From an uncultured Erythrobacter sp. (lineage in GTDB: Bacteria > Pseudomonadota > Alphaproteobacteria > Sphingomonadales > Sphingomonadaceae): a stretch of DNA of 64,000 nucleotides. The notes below the pieces were generated by a model. That model made no database searches. It was not told where the DNA came from and saw nothing but the letters and a program-made list of their open reading frames with translations. This document shows positions 34,476 through 43,729 of the stretch, one piece after another. The translations under genes were made by a program, and so were the position numbers. Every line of letters begins with the position of its first letter. Within the stretch, counting starts at the first letter, position 1. The DNA is taken from positions 434,001-498,000 of the forward strand of contig CANNCZ010000001.1 of assembly GCA_947503275.1 (NCBI GenBank). The letters run 5' to 3'.

Positions 34476-37400
34476 TTATTCCGCCGCAATCAGCGCCGCT
34501 TCACCCAAATCCACACTGACGAGGCGCGAGACGCCTTTTTCCGCCATAGTCACACCGAACAATCGGTGCATCCGGCTCATCGTGACAGCGTTATGCGTGA
34601 CGATAAGATAGCGCGTCTTGGTCGTGCGAACCATGGAATCGAGTAAGTCGCAGAAGCGCTCCACATTGGCATCATCCAGCGGCGCATCGACCTCATCCAG
34701 CACACAAATCGGCGCAGGATTGGTCAGGAACAGCGCAAAAATCAGCGCGGTTGCGGTCAGCGCCTGCTCTCCGCCTGATAGCAATGAGAGCGATTGCAGG
34801 CGCTTACCCGGAGGTTGAGCGTAAATCTCTAGACCCGCTTCCAATGGATCGTCGCTATCGACCAGTGCGAGGTGCGCCTGACCCCCTTGGAACAATCGCG
34901 TGAACAAGACGCGGAAATGTCCGTCGACCTCTTCAAATGCGGTGCGCAACCGTTCGCGGCCCTCGCGGTTGAGATTGCCGATGGAGCCGCGCAAGCGGCC
35001 CACAGCTTCGCTCAATTCCGCCTGTTCACTGGCGCTGCTGCCGTGCTCTTCTTCGATCCGCGCCAGTTCCTCGGCGGCGACCAGATTGACCGGACCGATG
35101 CGTTCGCGGCTGGCGGTTAGGCGGTCCATTTCCTCCGATTCCTCGGTGGCGGGTTTGATGTCATCCTCAGCAAAATCGAACCGCTCGGCCAGCAGTGGGG
35201 GAGGGCATTGGAACCGCTCACCTGAAATGCGGGCCATCTCGCTGCGGCGGGTTTCTTGGTTTTCGGCACGCGCGGCCAGTCCGGCACGACCCTCGCGCGC
35301 TGTGGCCAGCGCCTCTTGGCAGGCGGCCAGCCTTTGGTCAGCAACACCGCAAACATCCCGGCACGCATCCATCGCGACCTGCGCCGCTTCCAGCTCCTGC
35401 GTCAACCGCGTGCGCACCGCATCGCCCTGTTCAATCTCGGCGATCAGAGAGGCGGGCTTTGCCGCAATAACGGCGCGCTCTTCTTCGATTTCCTCCAGCC
35501 TGCGACCAGCCTCTGCGACCCGCGCGGCGGCTTCGCCTGATCGCGCTTTCCAACCCGAATGGTCGGATTGCTGCGCGGCAAATCGCTCACGCGAAACGGC
35601 CAGCGCCTGATCATGCGCGGCGAGCTGTGCCAAAGCGGCCTGAACCGAAGTCTTGGCGGCCTCATGCTTGGCTTGCGCTGCGTCCAAAGCCGCCCGTCCG
35701 GCATCGGGCGCGGGAAGAGCAGCGCGAGCGTCCCGCGCTGCGGAAAGGTCGCCCTTTGCTCCATCCAATTGTTCGTCGAGATCGCTCGAAGATGCTGCGA
35801 GCTCTTCAAGTCGGGTCGCGATGCGTTCTTTAGCGGCTTCTGCTTGGTCTAGCGCTCTTAATGCTGTGCGTTCGTTATCGATGGCGCTCGCGATCGCGCG
35901 TTCTTGCGCGACGAGTGCGGTCTGGAGCGCCGACAGTTCCTCACGCGCAGATACTTCCTCGCGCGCGGCATAGTCCGCCGCCCTGCGCAGGTCAGGCAAT
36001 TGCGCTTCAAGGTCTGTAAGCCGGTTCGCCGCTTCCAATCGTGCCGCTTCTGCTGATCCTTCGCCGCGCGCGACAAACCCGTCCCACCGGCGCAAATGAC
36101 CACCCTTTGTGACCAGCCATTCGCCGGGGCCAAGCGTGCGGCCATCATCGGCATCGACGCAATGGACCAGAGCCAGCCGGGCACGCAATTCCTCGGGGCA
36201 ATCGCTGACATGGGTAAGCAGACTGTCGGACAATGGCGCAGGTGCGGTGCTGCCGGTCCAATATCGCCCGTCGCTGTCGCCTACAGGCGCACCCAAAGGC
36301 GACTTTGCATCCCGACCCAGCACTGCAGCGATGGCGCGTTCATACCCTTTGGCAACGCGCACTTTATCGAGCGCAGCGGGCAATCCTTCGCGGGTCTTCG
36401 CGCGTTTCTCTCGCGCATCGCGGTCTCGGGCGAGGGCAGTGTATTCGCGCTCAATCCCCGTCAGTTCAGCCTTCGCGGCGCTCAAAGCTGTCGCTGCTTC
36501 ATCGCGGGCGCTCTGCAGATCAGCTTTGCGCAGGCGGTCGGCTTCGAGCTTGGTTCGCAACGCTGCGACTTCGCTTGCCGCTGCGTCCGCTGCCTCACGC
36601 GCCGCGATTACGTCGGCCTCGCTATCGCCAGCCTCTGCCAATTCGGCCCGTGTCGCCGCGATCCGCTCGCCTTCCCTTGTCAGCCGAGCGAGGCGGGTTT
36701 CAGCCTGCTCAATGGCTGCCTCCGCCACGCGCCATTCGGCCTCTACACCGGCATGGTCGGCGGTCGCCTTGGCCAATGCGAGTTCAGCGGTTCGGCTGGC
36801 GCGCTCGGTTTGTTCGGCGGCGTTGACGAGCGCAGGGCGCTGAGCATCGGCATCGGCGACGCCTTTGCGCGAGGCCTCCAGTTCCCGCTCCAATTTCGCC
36901 AAGGCATCGGCGGCATCATTGGTCAGCCGGTCGGCGGCGACGCGATCGTCCTCGAGCCGGGCGCGTTGACGCTCCAGATCCGCAAGGCGCGTTTCGGCGG
37001 CCTCCAGTTTCTGCGACAAAGCCGCCATGCGGTGCCCATGTGCGCTCGCATCATCGCGGCGGTCGGCCAGCTCTTCGCGCGCATCCGACATCTGCTCAGC
37101 AGCCTCGGCCTGTTCTTTCTGCGCAGTGTCAGCGGCCAGTTTCGCCTCAGCAACACGAGCCTCAGCCCCTTCTGCCGCGGCGCGCGCTTCTTTTGCCGCC
37201 GCCGCCGCATCGCGCCAACGCGCAAACACCAGACGCGCCTCTGCATGCTGAATTTGCTCGGTCAGCTTGGTGTAGCGTTCAGCCTGTTTCGCTTGACGCC
37301 GCAGCGAGTTCATCTGCGAATCCAGACCCGCCATCAGGTCTTCGAGCCGTTCCAAATTCTTCTCGGTAGAGCGCAGCTTGCTCTCGGCATCCTTGCGCCG

Positions 37401-37898
37401 AACATGCAGCCCGGCAATCCCGGCTGCTTCTTCCAGCATCATGCGGCGTTCGGCGGGCTTTGCCGCGATCACTTGCGCGATCTTGCCTTGGCTCACCAGA
37501 GCAGGCGAATGCGCACCCGTCGCGGCATCGGCAAAGGTTAGCGAGACGTCTTTCGCCCGAACATCTCGGCCATTAACGCGGTAGGCACTGCCTGCGCCGC
37601 GCTCTATCCGGCGGGTGACGACCAGTTCTTCGTCCTGATCATCGCTGGCATGCAAGACGACCTCGGCAAAGGCGCGGGCCGGGCGGGTGTCAGTGCCCGC
37701 AAAGATCACATCCTCCATCCCGCCAGAGCGCATGGACTTGGGCGAGTTTTCACCCATTACCCACCGTATCGCTTCGAGCAGGTTGGATTTGCCGCAACCG
37801 TTGGGGCCCACGACCCCTGTGAGGCCGGGTTCAATGCGCAGTTCAGCCGGCTCTACAAAGCTCTTAAATCCAGAGAGTTTGAGGCGGCTGATCTGCAT
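34476..37898 (-). CDS. smc: chromosome segregation ATPase SMC
   Basis: 1,140 residues, normal for bacterial SMC. The N-terminal head has Walker A GPNGCGKSNLLEAIRW (about 31-46). Two long Glu/Ala/Arg-rich coiled coils (about 165-500 and 640-920) flank a hinge (about 505-640, GLPAALDKVRVAKGYERAIAAVLG). The C-terminal head holds the ABC signature LSGGEQALTATAL and Walker B ICVLDEVDAPLDDANV. It dimerises by the hinge and, with ScpA/ScpB, loads onto and organises the chromosome. High codon bias and the Ala-rich coiled coil create long frames on the opposite strand which are not genes. Two thioredoxin-fold genes lie upstream on the same strand. Confidence 0.97.
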   Translation of the reverse strand: MQISRLKLSGFKSFVEPAELRIEPGLTGVVGPNGCGKSNLLEAIRWVMGENSPKSMRSGGMEDVIFAGTDTRPARAFAEVVLHASDDQDEELVVTRRIERGAGSAYRVNGRDVRAKDVSLTFADAATGAHSPALVSQGKIAQVIAAKPAERRMMLEEAAGIAGLHVRRKDAESKLRSTEKNLERLEDLMAGLDSQMNSLRRQAKQAERYTKLTEQIQHAEARLVFARWRDAAAAAKEARAAAEGAEARVAEAKLAADTAQKEQAEAAEQMSDAREELADRRDDASAHGHRMAALSQKLEAAETRLADLERQRARLEDDRVAADRLTNDAADALAKLERELEASRKGVADADAQRPALVNAAEQTERASRTAELALAKATADHAGVEAEWRVAEAAIEQAETRLARLTREGERIAATRAELAEAGDSEADVIAAREAADAAASEVAALRTKLEADRLRKADLQSARDEAATALSAAKAELTGIEREYTALARDRDAREKRAKTREGLPAALDKVRVAKGYERAIAAVLGRDAKSPLGAPVGDSDGRYWTGSTAPAPLSDSLLTHVSDCPEELRARLALVHCVDADDGRTLGPGEWLVTKGGHLRRWDGFVARGEGSAEAARLEAANRLTDLEAQLPDLRRAADYAAREEVSAREELSALQTALVAQERAIASAIDNERTALRALDQAEAAKERIATRLEELAASSSDLDEQLDGAKGDLSAARDARAALPAPDAGRAALDAAQAKHEAAKTSVQAALAQLAAHDQALAVSRERFAAQQSDHSGWKARSGEAAARVAEAGRRLEEIEEERAVIAAKPASLIAEIEQGDAVRTRLTQELEAAQVAMDACRDVCGVADQRLAACQEALATAREGRAGLAARAENQETRRSEMARISGERFQCPPPLLAERFDFAEDDIKPATEESEEMDRLTASRERIGPVNLVAAEELARIEEEHGSSASEQAELSEAVGRLRGSIGNLNREGRERLRTAFEEVDGHFRVLFTRLFQGGQAHLALVDSDDPLEAGLEIYAQPPGKRLQSLSLLSGGEQALTATALIFALFLTNPAPICVLDEVDAPLDDANVERFCDLLDSMVRTTKTRYLIVTHNAVTMSRMHRLFGVTMAEKGVSRLVSVDLGEAALIAAE

Positions 37899-37916
37899 AG
37901 GCGGTGGTGTGTGACC

Positions 37917-38663
37917 TTATTCCTGACGGGCGCCGGCGCGTTGCAGGCGCGCCTCGATGTCCGACCAACTGCGAATGTCGAGCTTGTTGCCGTTGAGGAT
38001 AAAGGTCGGGGTCGAGGTGATCCCCAGCTCATCGGCTTGGGTCGATGAATTGGTGGCGATAGACTCGACTTTCGCCGTATCGGCAAGGCATGCGCGCTGT
38101 TGATCGGCGGAAAGCCCGCGCGCGGCGAAGAAATCGATCAACCCGGCGGCTTGTGCGATTTGGATAAAGCGCTGTTCGGTCGGCGCCTCTCCTGCGGCCT
38201 GATAAGCAGCACCGTTCTGGTTCACAGCAGCAAAGGTTTGTTCAAGGTTCTGCCACGCCTGATCAGACAGGACTTGCATGTTCTCTTTTGCCCCGCAACG
38301 CACCAAGGTCGCGATGGTGAGATCAATCGGATCGCGCACCAGATTGCGTTGTTCAAAGCTGACGACGCCAGTTGCGATATACTCTTTCAACGGGTCTTTG
38401 CCGGTCGCAGAGAATTGCGCACAAGCAGCGCAAGTGTGGGACGCATATTCGACCAGCTTCAATGGCGCGTCGGGGTTGCCCAGGACATAACCATCGTCTT
38501 CGCTGACCGTGACCGTCTCGCCCCAATTGGTGCCGTCGGGCGCAGGGATCGCAGCGATCAGTTCGCCATTTTCCGTATCGCCTTCTTCGCCGCCACATGC
38601 GGCCAGAGCGAGCGCCAGCGGAGCAGCGAGCGAGAATTTGAGCAAAGTGCGGGTCGATTTCAT
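37917..38663 (-). CDS. thioredoxin-fold (DsbA-like) lipoprotein
   Basis: 248 residues. The ATG at 38663 sits nine bases from AAGGA; the ATG at 38669 is only three bases away and less likely. An N-terminal lipobox (LALALAACGG) predicts a lipid-anchored periplasmic protein. The thioredoxin_4/DsbA-like domain has redox motif CAAC in YASHTCAACAQF, a helical insertion, and the cis-Pro loop TPTFILNG near the C-terminus. It probably oxidises or isomerises disulfides of periplasmic proteins. It lies 18 bp upstream of smc and is preceded by a paralogue, an arrangement I recall from sphingomonads. The redox partner (DsbB) is not in this window. Confidence 0.88.
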   Translation of the reverse strand: MKSTRTLLKFSLAAPLALALAACGGEEGDTENGELIAAIPAPDGTNWGETVTVSEDDGYVLGNPDAPLKLVEYASHTCAACAQFSATGKDPLKEYIATGVVSFEQRNLVRDPIDLTIATLVRCGAKENMQVLSDQAWQNLEQTFAAVNQNGAAYQAAGEAPTEQRFIQIAQAAGLIDFFAARGLSADQQRACLADTAKVESIATNSSTQADELGITSTPTFILNGNKLDIRSWSDIEARLQRAGARQE

Positions 38664-38788
38664 GTCCATTGGTCCTTTGGTCCAGACTATAATGATGCGC
38701 TGCTTCGAAGAAAGCGGGTTGCCCATGCGCTTGTGCAAAAATGTGTCAAATATGTGAAAAACTCAGCCAAAACTCGATGAGCGACTGA

Positions 38789-39538
38789 CTATTGTGCCCG
38801 ATCGGGACGGAATCGCTCCACAATGACGGGGTAAAGCGCGTCCCAAGTGTGCACATTGGCCAGCAATTCACCGTCGAGCGCAAAGCTGGGGACCGCAAGG
38901 TTCTCGAATTCCTCGCCATCGGCATCGCCGTTTTCGATGAGTGCTTGTGCTGCGCGATTGTCGCGAAGGCAGCGATTGATCTCCACCCTAGGAACGCCGC
39001 GCGCGATCAGCATATCATCAAAGTCCAGCGCTTGTGCTGCGTTCAGCCGAGCGGTCGGACCGCCGCGTTCCCAGATTGCGCGTTGCCCGGCGGGCGCGGA
39101 TTGCGCTTTGGAAAGCCATGTGTCCTGACGCATCAGGAACATCCTGTGACGGTCCTTAAACCCCGATGGTTCCCCGCATTGAACGAGCAGTGATATGGTG
39201 AGGTCGAGCGCGTTGCGGATCACCGGGCGCACTTCGAGCGTCAAGTGACCCGGCGCGAGGAGAGCTAGGTCCAACGCCCCTTCGCCCTGGCGCGCGAAGG
39301 CTGCGCAATCGGTGCAGGTGTAGCTGATAAATTCAATCAAAGCGGCTTCGGCTTCTGGATTGCCGATGATGTGCCCGCGCTCTGTCCGCGCTACCTCGGC
39401 GTGCCAAGCCTTGCCTGAGCTGCCCTCAAATGCGCTGCGCGGGTCGGACAATTGGTTTTCCGATCCGCGATCTTGCGCAGAAGCGGGGAGACAGAGCGCG
39501 GATGCTGCGACAAATGCCCCCAAAATCGCGGTCTTCAC
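38789..39538 (-). CDS. periplasmic thioredoxin-fold (DsbA-like) protein
   Basis: 249 residues. The N-terminus is a cleavable signal peptide (LCLPASAQ) rather than a lipobox, unlike the downstream paralogue. The domain order is the same: ISYTCTDCAAFA with redox pair C-T-D-C, a helical middle with CGEPSGFKDRH, and the cis-Pro loop VPSFALDG. The acidic D in the CxxC should lower oxidising strength compared with CPHC DsbA (general knowledge). Its start overlaps the stop of the DUF721 gene by four bases (ATGA). It follows that gene and precedes the lipoprotein paralogue, forming a small operon toward smc. Confidence 0.87.
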   Translation of the reverse strand: MKTAILGAFVAASALCLPASAQDRGSENQLSDPRSAFEGSSGKAWHAEVARTERGHIIGNPEAEAALIEFISYTCTDCAAFARQGEGALDLALLAPGHLTLEVRPVIRNALDLTISLLVQCGEPSGFKDRHRMFLMRQDTWLSKAQSAPAGQRAIWERGGPTARLNAAQALDFDDMLIARGVPRVEINRCLRDNRAAQALIENGDADGEEFENLAVPSFALDGELLANVHTWDALYPVIVERFRPDRAQ

Positions 39539-40104
39539 GTCTCGTCCTTAACCTCTTTCTCGCCCATGCTGCGCGCCAGCGATTCCAGCACGGTGCGCAG
39601 TTCCGGATCGCCAATGTCGCGCAGGCTGTCTCCCAATTCCATCGGGATCGGCTTGATCGAAGGTGGCGGCTTCGGACGCTCTTCAGCATTTGGCGGCTTA
39701 ACCGGGCCTTGCCGGATTTTCGCGCGTGCAACGGCGTTGTAGCCAAAGAACCGGTTCACCCGCTCGATAATTTCAGGGATCACTTGCTGGATCAAAGGCG
39801 CATGCGCGGGTGCGACGACCAATTGCAGGATGCCTTCGGATTTCTCGCCGGGGGGGAAACGGATCGCTTCCGGTGAACAGATGCGGGCATGGGTCGGGCC
39901 GACAATTTCGGGCCAGCGGGTGACCACCGAGCTTTGCACAAAGCCAAAGCGGCGAAACGCAGTGCGCCCGATATGCGGCATCAGGTCGCCAACCGCCTTT
40001 GCCGTGCCGCCACGGGGACGCGTGTAGGGCTTTGCGGTTTTCCTGCGCGCTTTGGGTTTTCCCGGAGTGTTTGAGCTGTCGCTTCCCATCTTGGGCGCAG
40101 CCAT
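39535..40104 (-). CDS. DUF721 (DciA-type) family protein
   Basis: 189 residues. After a basic, disordered N-terminus (PKARRKTAKPYTRPRGG) comes the DUF721 core: IGRTAFRRFGFVQSSVVTRWPEIVGPTHARICSPEAIRF and LVVAPAHAPLIQQVIPEIIERVNRFFGYNAVARAKI. DUF721/DciA proteins act in loading the replicative helicase DnaB in bacteria lacking DnaC, and the R-W-x-x-I-V-G motif matches. The C-terminal part is Pro/Lys-rich and ends in an acidic helix. It is divergent from mutY with 14 bp between starts. The DciA function is inferred from family; this member's helicase loading is untested. Confidence 0.85.
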   Translation of the reverse strand: MAAPKMGSDSSNTPGKPKARRKTAKPYTRPRGGTAKAVGDLMPHIGRTAFRRFGFVQSSVVTRWPEIVGPTHARICSPEAIRFPPGEKSEGILQLVVAPAHAPLIQQVIPEIIERVNRFFGYNAVARAKIRQGPVKPPNAEERPKPPPSIKPIPMELGDSLRDIGDPELRTVLESLARSMGEKEVKDET

Positions 40105-40118
40105 GCCATAGGCCCGGT

Positions 40119-41156
40119 GTGACCGCTAGCTTATCTGACATTGTGCTCCACTGGTATGATGCGCATGCCCGCGCGCTGCCGTGGCGTAATCCGCCCGGTG
40201 ATCCGCGCCCCAGCGATGATGCCTGGCCGTATCGTGTGTGGTTGTCTGAGGTGATGCTGCAACAGACCACGGTTGCAGCGGTAAAGCCGTACTTTGCGAA
40301 GTTCGTGGCGACGTGGCCGACAGTCTTTGACCTTGCGAAGGCCAGCGAGGATGACGTCATGGCGGCGTGGGCGGGGCTGGGATATTATTCGCGGGCGCGC
40401 AATTTGGTAAAGTGTGCAGCAGAGGTCGCGGCGCGCGGGGGCTTTCCGGAAACAGAGGATCAGCTGCGCGAATTGCCGGGGCTGGGCGCTTACACGGCTG
40501 CCTCGATTGCGGCGATAGCCTTTGGTCAGCGGGCCGTGGTGGTCGATGCGAATGTGGAGCGGGTGGTGTCGCGCCTGTTCGCGATTGAGAAGCCTTTGCC
40601 CGGTGCGCGCAAGGCGATCCGCGCGGCGGCTGAGACGATCACGCCAGACATCCGCGCAGGCGATTTTGCGCAAGGGATGATGGATCTCGGCTCGCAAATC
40701 TGCACCAGCAAAGCGCCGCGTTGTCTGCTGTGTCCGTTGAGCGATGTATGCATTGCTCGCAAGGGTGGAGAGCCGGAACGCCTGCCGATCAAACCGCCAA
40801 AAAAGGCCAAGCCCGAACGTATCGGGACGGCCTATTGGATAGAGCGTGACGGACAAGTCTGGCTCACCACACGGTCCGGAACAGGGATGCTGGGGGGAAT
40901 GCGCGCACTGCCCGATGATGGTTGGAGCGCGCAAGGCGATGGTTCTGGTGAGCCGCCAATAGAGGGCAAATGCGAGGAGCTGGGCGCAGTCCGCCACACC
41001 TTCACCCATGCGCATCTCACACTCAGGATCGTGCGGCTAACACCAACAGAATACCCGGTCGGTAACGGCGATTGGTGGGGTGTTGATCGGATTGAGGACG
41101 CGGGCCTGCCAACTCTGTTCGCAAAGGCTGCGCGGCTAGCGCTTGCTCAAGAATAG
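40119..41156 (+). CDS. mutY: A/G-specific adenine glycosylase
   Basis: 345 residues from the GTG at 40119; in-frame codons upstream to 39999 run through the divergent gene and are discarded. It removes adenine mispaired with 8-oxoguanine. The helix-hairpin-helix is LPGLGAYTAASIAAIAFGQ, followed by the catalytic Asp in VVVDANVERV. The iron-sulfur cluster ligands are spaced C-x6-C-x2-C-x5-C in CTSKAPRCLLCPLSDVC. The C-terminal Nudix-like domain recognises 8-oxoG (VRHTFTHAHLTL). Early catalytic Glu lies in EVMLQQTTV. Full-length and intact. Confidence 0.96.
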   Translation: MTASLSDIVLHWYDAHARALPWRNPPGDPRPSDDAWPYRVWLSEVMLQQTTVAAVKPYFAKFVATWPTVFDLAKASEDDVMAAWAGLGYYSRARNLVKCAAEVAARGGFPETEDQLRELPGLGAYTAASIAAIAFGQRAVVVDANVERVVSRLFAIEKPLPGARKAIRAAAETITPDIRAGDFAQGMMDLGSQICTSKAPRCLLCPLSDVCIARKGGEPERLPIKPPKKAKPERIGTAYWIERDGQVWLTTRSGTGMLGGMRALPDDGWSAQGDGSGEPPIEGKCEELGAVRHTFTHAHLTLRIVRLTPTEYPVGNGDWWGVDRIEDAGLPTLFAKAARLALAQE

Positions 41157-41180
41157 GCGCTCAAAGACAAGCGCTGAGCA

Positions 41181-41402
41181 TCAAACGAGCCCACCGCCCA
41201 AGCTAAGCCGCACAACCGCGATAAGGCCGACGATCAGGCAGAAATTGCGCCCGCCATTGCTGGATGAAAGCGCGCCAAAGGCGATGCCGATCACGATAAG
41301 AGGCAGCGCCACCCAATTGGCCCATCCCAAAAGCGGGATTTGCGCAGGGATGACGATGATAAGGCTGACAATGCCGAATAGATAAGCAAGTAGATTTCCC
41401 AT
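41181..41402 (-). CDS. small membrane protein, unknown function
   Basis: 73 residues, nearly all hydrophobic. Two to three helices are likely (LLAYLFGIVSLIIVIPAQI, WVALPLIVIGIAFGAL, FCLIVGLIAVVRLSL), joined by a loop with SSSNGGRN. No motif or charge pattern points to a family. It lies between mutY (convergent end) and the divergent serine hydrolase gene, so it is probably transcribed alone. It could be one of the common small inner-membrane proteins of alphaproteobacteria. Confidence 0.7.
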   Translation of the reverse strand: MGNLLAYLFGIVSLIIVIPAQIPLLGWANWVALPLIVIGIAFGALSSSNGGRNFCLIVGLIAVVRLSLGGGLV

Positions 41403-41531
41403 GTGTGTTATATGAACACTACACCTGCTGATTTCAAGGCTTTCAAAACAAGTCTCTTTTGACCACGCAATTGACGGTTCACCCTCACTCCCTCAAACAG
41501 GTGTCAAATAACCCTCTGAGAGAGAACCCTG

Positions 41532-42848
41532 ATGGCATACCGCAACTTTGAAACCCTCGATGTCTCGCGCCGCTCCCTGTTTCGCGGCGGAGCATACATC
41601 GCCGGTGCTGCTGCACTGGCGGGCATGCCGTTTGGGCGGCAATTGCTGGCGCACAATATTGACGAAGCATGGCCCAATGTAGCCGCGATGGCTCAAAAAT
41701 ATGTCTCCGAAGGTAAGGTTGCCAACCTGTTGCTGACCTTTGGCACGGGGCAAGAGGATCACGCGCACACTGTCGGCGGCGGCACTCTTGCGCTGGGTGG
41801 CAATGCCATGGTCGATCAAGACACCCTCTATCGCATCTATTCCATGTCAAAGCCGATCACAGGCATGGCGATTATGATGCTGATTGATGATGGGCTGCTG
41901 AGCCTTGATCAACCGCTCTATGATGTGATCCCGGCTTTCCGCGATATGCAGGTTTTGGTCGATCCCGAAGGGCCGCTGGAGAACACGGTTGCAGCTGAGC
42001 GTGCGATCACCATGCGCCAATTGCTGACTCATACCGCAGGCATCGGTTACAGCATCGTGTCCAAAGGGCCGCTGCTCGACGCGTATAACGAAAACGGCAT
42101 TGTCGGCGGGCGTGTCAGCCGCCTGACCATTCCCGGCTTTCCCGAAGTCACCCCGGCACCGGGGCTCGAAGTTTGGACAGAGCGCTTGGCTGCTCTCCCC
42201 TTGATGTATCAACCCGGAAGCAAGTGGAGCTATTCAAACTCGATCGATTTGCTGGGGCGCGTGATCGAAGTGGCATCGGGCATGGAATTTGAAGCTTTCT
42301 TGAAAGCGCGTTTGTTTGAACCGCTGGGCATGGACAGCACTTGGATGACTGTTCCGGAAAGCGAACAGGGGCGTTTGACCGACAATTACGGCGTGCTTTT
42401 GGGCAATTCGCTGCCGATCGATCCGGCGTCGAATTCGATCTATCTTGATCCGCCAAAAGTGCCCTCGGGTGGCGGGGGACTGGTGTCCACTCCCAAGGAT
42501 TATGACCGCTTCCTGCGTATGCTGCTGGGCTATGGTAAACTTGGCAATGAGCGCGTGATGGGAGAGCTGGCTGTTCGGATCGGTGTCTCTAATCTGTTGC
42601 CCGATACCGCCGATATGACCGGCAGTTGGATGGAAGGTCAGGGCCATGGCGCTGGCGGGCGTTCGCATAATGGCACATTTGGTTGGGGCGGCGCGGCAGG
42701 AACGCTGGGCGCGGTGGACTATAATCTGGGCATGCGCACGTCGCTTTGGACGCAATACATGCCGAGCGATGCCTATCCGATCCGCGATGAATATTTCGCG
42801 GCGCTTGAGGCTGATCTGTCTGCGATGCGCGCCAGCCAAGGGTCCTGA
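41532..42848 (+). CDS. Tat-exported serine hydrolase (class C beta-lactamase-like)
   Basis: 438 residues. The N-terminus carries a twin-arginine motif, SRRSLFRGG, before a hydrophobic stretch, implying Tat export of the folded protein. The serine hydrolase core has Ser-x-x-Lys in YSMSKPIT, the Tyr-x-Asn in WSYSNSID, and the third motif region in GHGAGGRSHNGTFGWGGAAG. This is the family of class C beta-lactamases, DD-peptidases and EstB-type esterases; the H-N-G-x-F-G-W-G-G form is more typical of esterase-like members than of true beta-lactamases. The substrate is unknown. GAGAGAACCCTG precedes the start. The downstream nudC start is only two bases away. Confidence 0.88.
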   Translation: MAYRNFETLDVSRRSLFRGGAYIAGAAALAGMPFGRQLLAHNIDEAWPNVAAMAQKYVSEGKVANLLLTFGTGQEDHAHTVGGGTLALGGNAMVDQDTLYRIYSMSKPITGMAIMMLIDDGLLSLDQPLYDVIPAFRDMQVLVDPEGPLENTVAAERAITMRQLLTHTAGIGYSIVSKGPLLDAYNENGIVGGRVSRLTIPGFPEVTPAPGLEVWTERLAALPLMYQPGSKWSYSNSIDLLGRVIEVASGMEFEAFLKARLFEPLGMDSTWMTVPESEQGRLTDNYGVLLGNSLPIDPASNSIYLDPPKVPSGGGGLVSTPKDYDRFLRMLLGYGKLGNERVMGELAVRIGVSNLLPDTADMTGSWMEGQGHGAGGRSHNGTFGWGGAAGTLGAVDYNLGMRTSLWTQYMPSDAYPIRDEYFAALEADLSAMRASQGS

Positions 42849-42850
42849 TA

Positions 42851-43729
42851 GTGAGTACAGGCCCCATCGCCTTTGCCGGATCGCCGATTGATCGGGCCGA
42901 TAATATTCGTGTCGACCGGGAGAAACTGGGCGCGCTGATGAATTGGCGTGCCAAGGTGCTGCTGCTCGATGGATTGCTGCCGCAGTTTGACGATGCGGGC
43001 GGATTGCTCTGGGGCACTTTGGCGGATGTCGCTGAGGATGCTGAGCTGGTGTTTCTCGGCTTGCTTGAGGAAAATGCGTGCTTTGCGCCTGTGCCAAAAT
43101 CCAATGAAGCCGACGGACCGGCCAATCCGCGTTCATGGCAAGTGATGCAATTGCTCCGGCCAGAGGAGCTTGCGATTTATGGCGGGGCAAAGAGCCTTGT
43201 CGATTGGCATGCACGCCATCAGTTTTGCGCCAAGTGCGGCTCTCAAACGAAGATGGCCAAAGGCGGCTGGCAGCGTTCGTGCGAGAATTGCGGCGCGGAA
43301 CATTTTCCGCGCACTGATCCGGTCACTATCATGCTGGTTGAACATGCGGGCAAGCTGTTGCTGGGCCGTCAGCCGCGCTTTCCGCCAAAGATATATTCCG
43401 CACTCGCAGGCTTCGTTGAACCGGGCGAAACCATCGAAGAAGCGGTAGCGCGCGAAATCTGGGAAGAGGCGGGCGTAAAAGCCCATTCGGTTCAATACAT
43501 CGCCAGCCAGCCTTGGCCGTTTCCCAGCCAGCTGATGATCGGGTGCTATTCGGTCACCGATGATCCCGAACTCACCATTGATAAGACTGAGCTGGATGAC
43601 GCGCGCTGGTTCACGCGTGAGGAATTGGAGGATGCGCGCAACGCGAGACCGGGCGGCAACGAACATCTGATTTTCCCGCAAAAGTTCGCGATCGCTCATC
43701 AACTCGTCACATGGTGGCTCGACAAATGA
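42851..43729 (+). CDS. nudC: NADH pyrophosphatase (NudC-type Nudix hydrolase)
   Basis: 292 residues, GTG start two bases after the serine hydrolase stop. The N-terminal domain is followed by a zinc ribbon with CAKCG and CENCG, then the Nudix box GFVEPGETIEEAVAREIWEE, and the SQPWPFPSQLM signature that distinguishes NADH pyrophosphatases (S-Q-P-W-P-F-P-x-S). It hydrolyses NAD(H) to NMN(H) and AMP, and in E. coli the homologue removes NAD caps from RNA (established knowledge). Its end overlaps the FrnE-like gene by four bases. Clear identification. Confidence 0.95.
   Translation: MSTGPIAFAGSPIDRADNIRVDREKLGALMNWRAKVLLLDGLLPQFDDAGGLLWGTLADVAEDAELVFLGLLEENACFAPVPKSNEADGPANPRSWQVMQLLRPEELAIYGGAKSLVDWHARHQFCAKCGSQTKMAKGGWQRSCENCGAEHFPRTDPVTIMLVEHAGKLLLGRQPRFPPKIYSALAGFVEPGETIEEAVAREIWEEAGVKAHSVQYIASQPWPFPSQLMIGCYSVTDDPELTIDKTELDDARWFTREELEDARNARPGGNEHLIFPQKFAIAHQLVTWWLDK

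Noticed and set aside
36096-37541. 481-residue plus-strand frame opposite smc
   Set aside because: It is fully antisense to the Ala/Glu-rich coiled coil of smc, is Cys/Arg-rich without family features, and has no ribosome site. It arises from high-GC codon bias.
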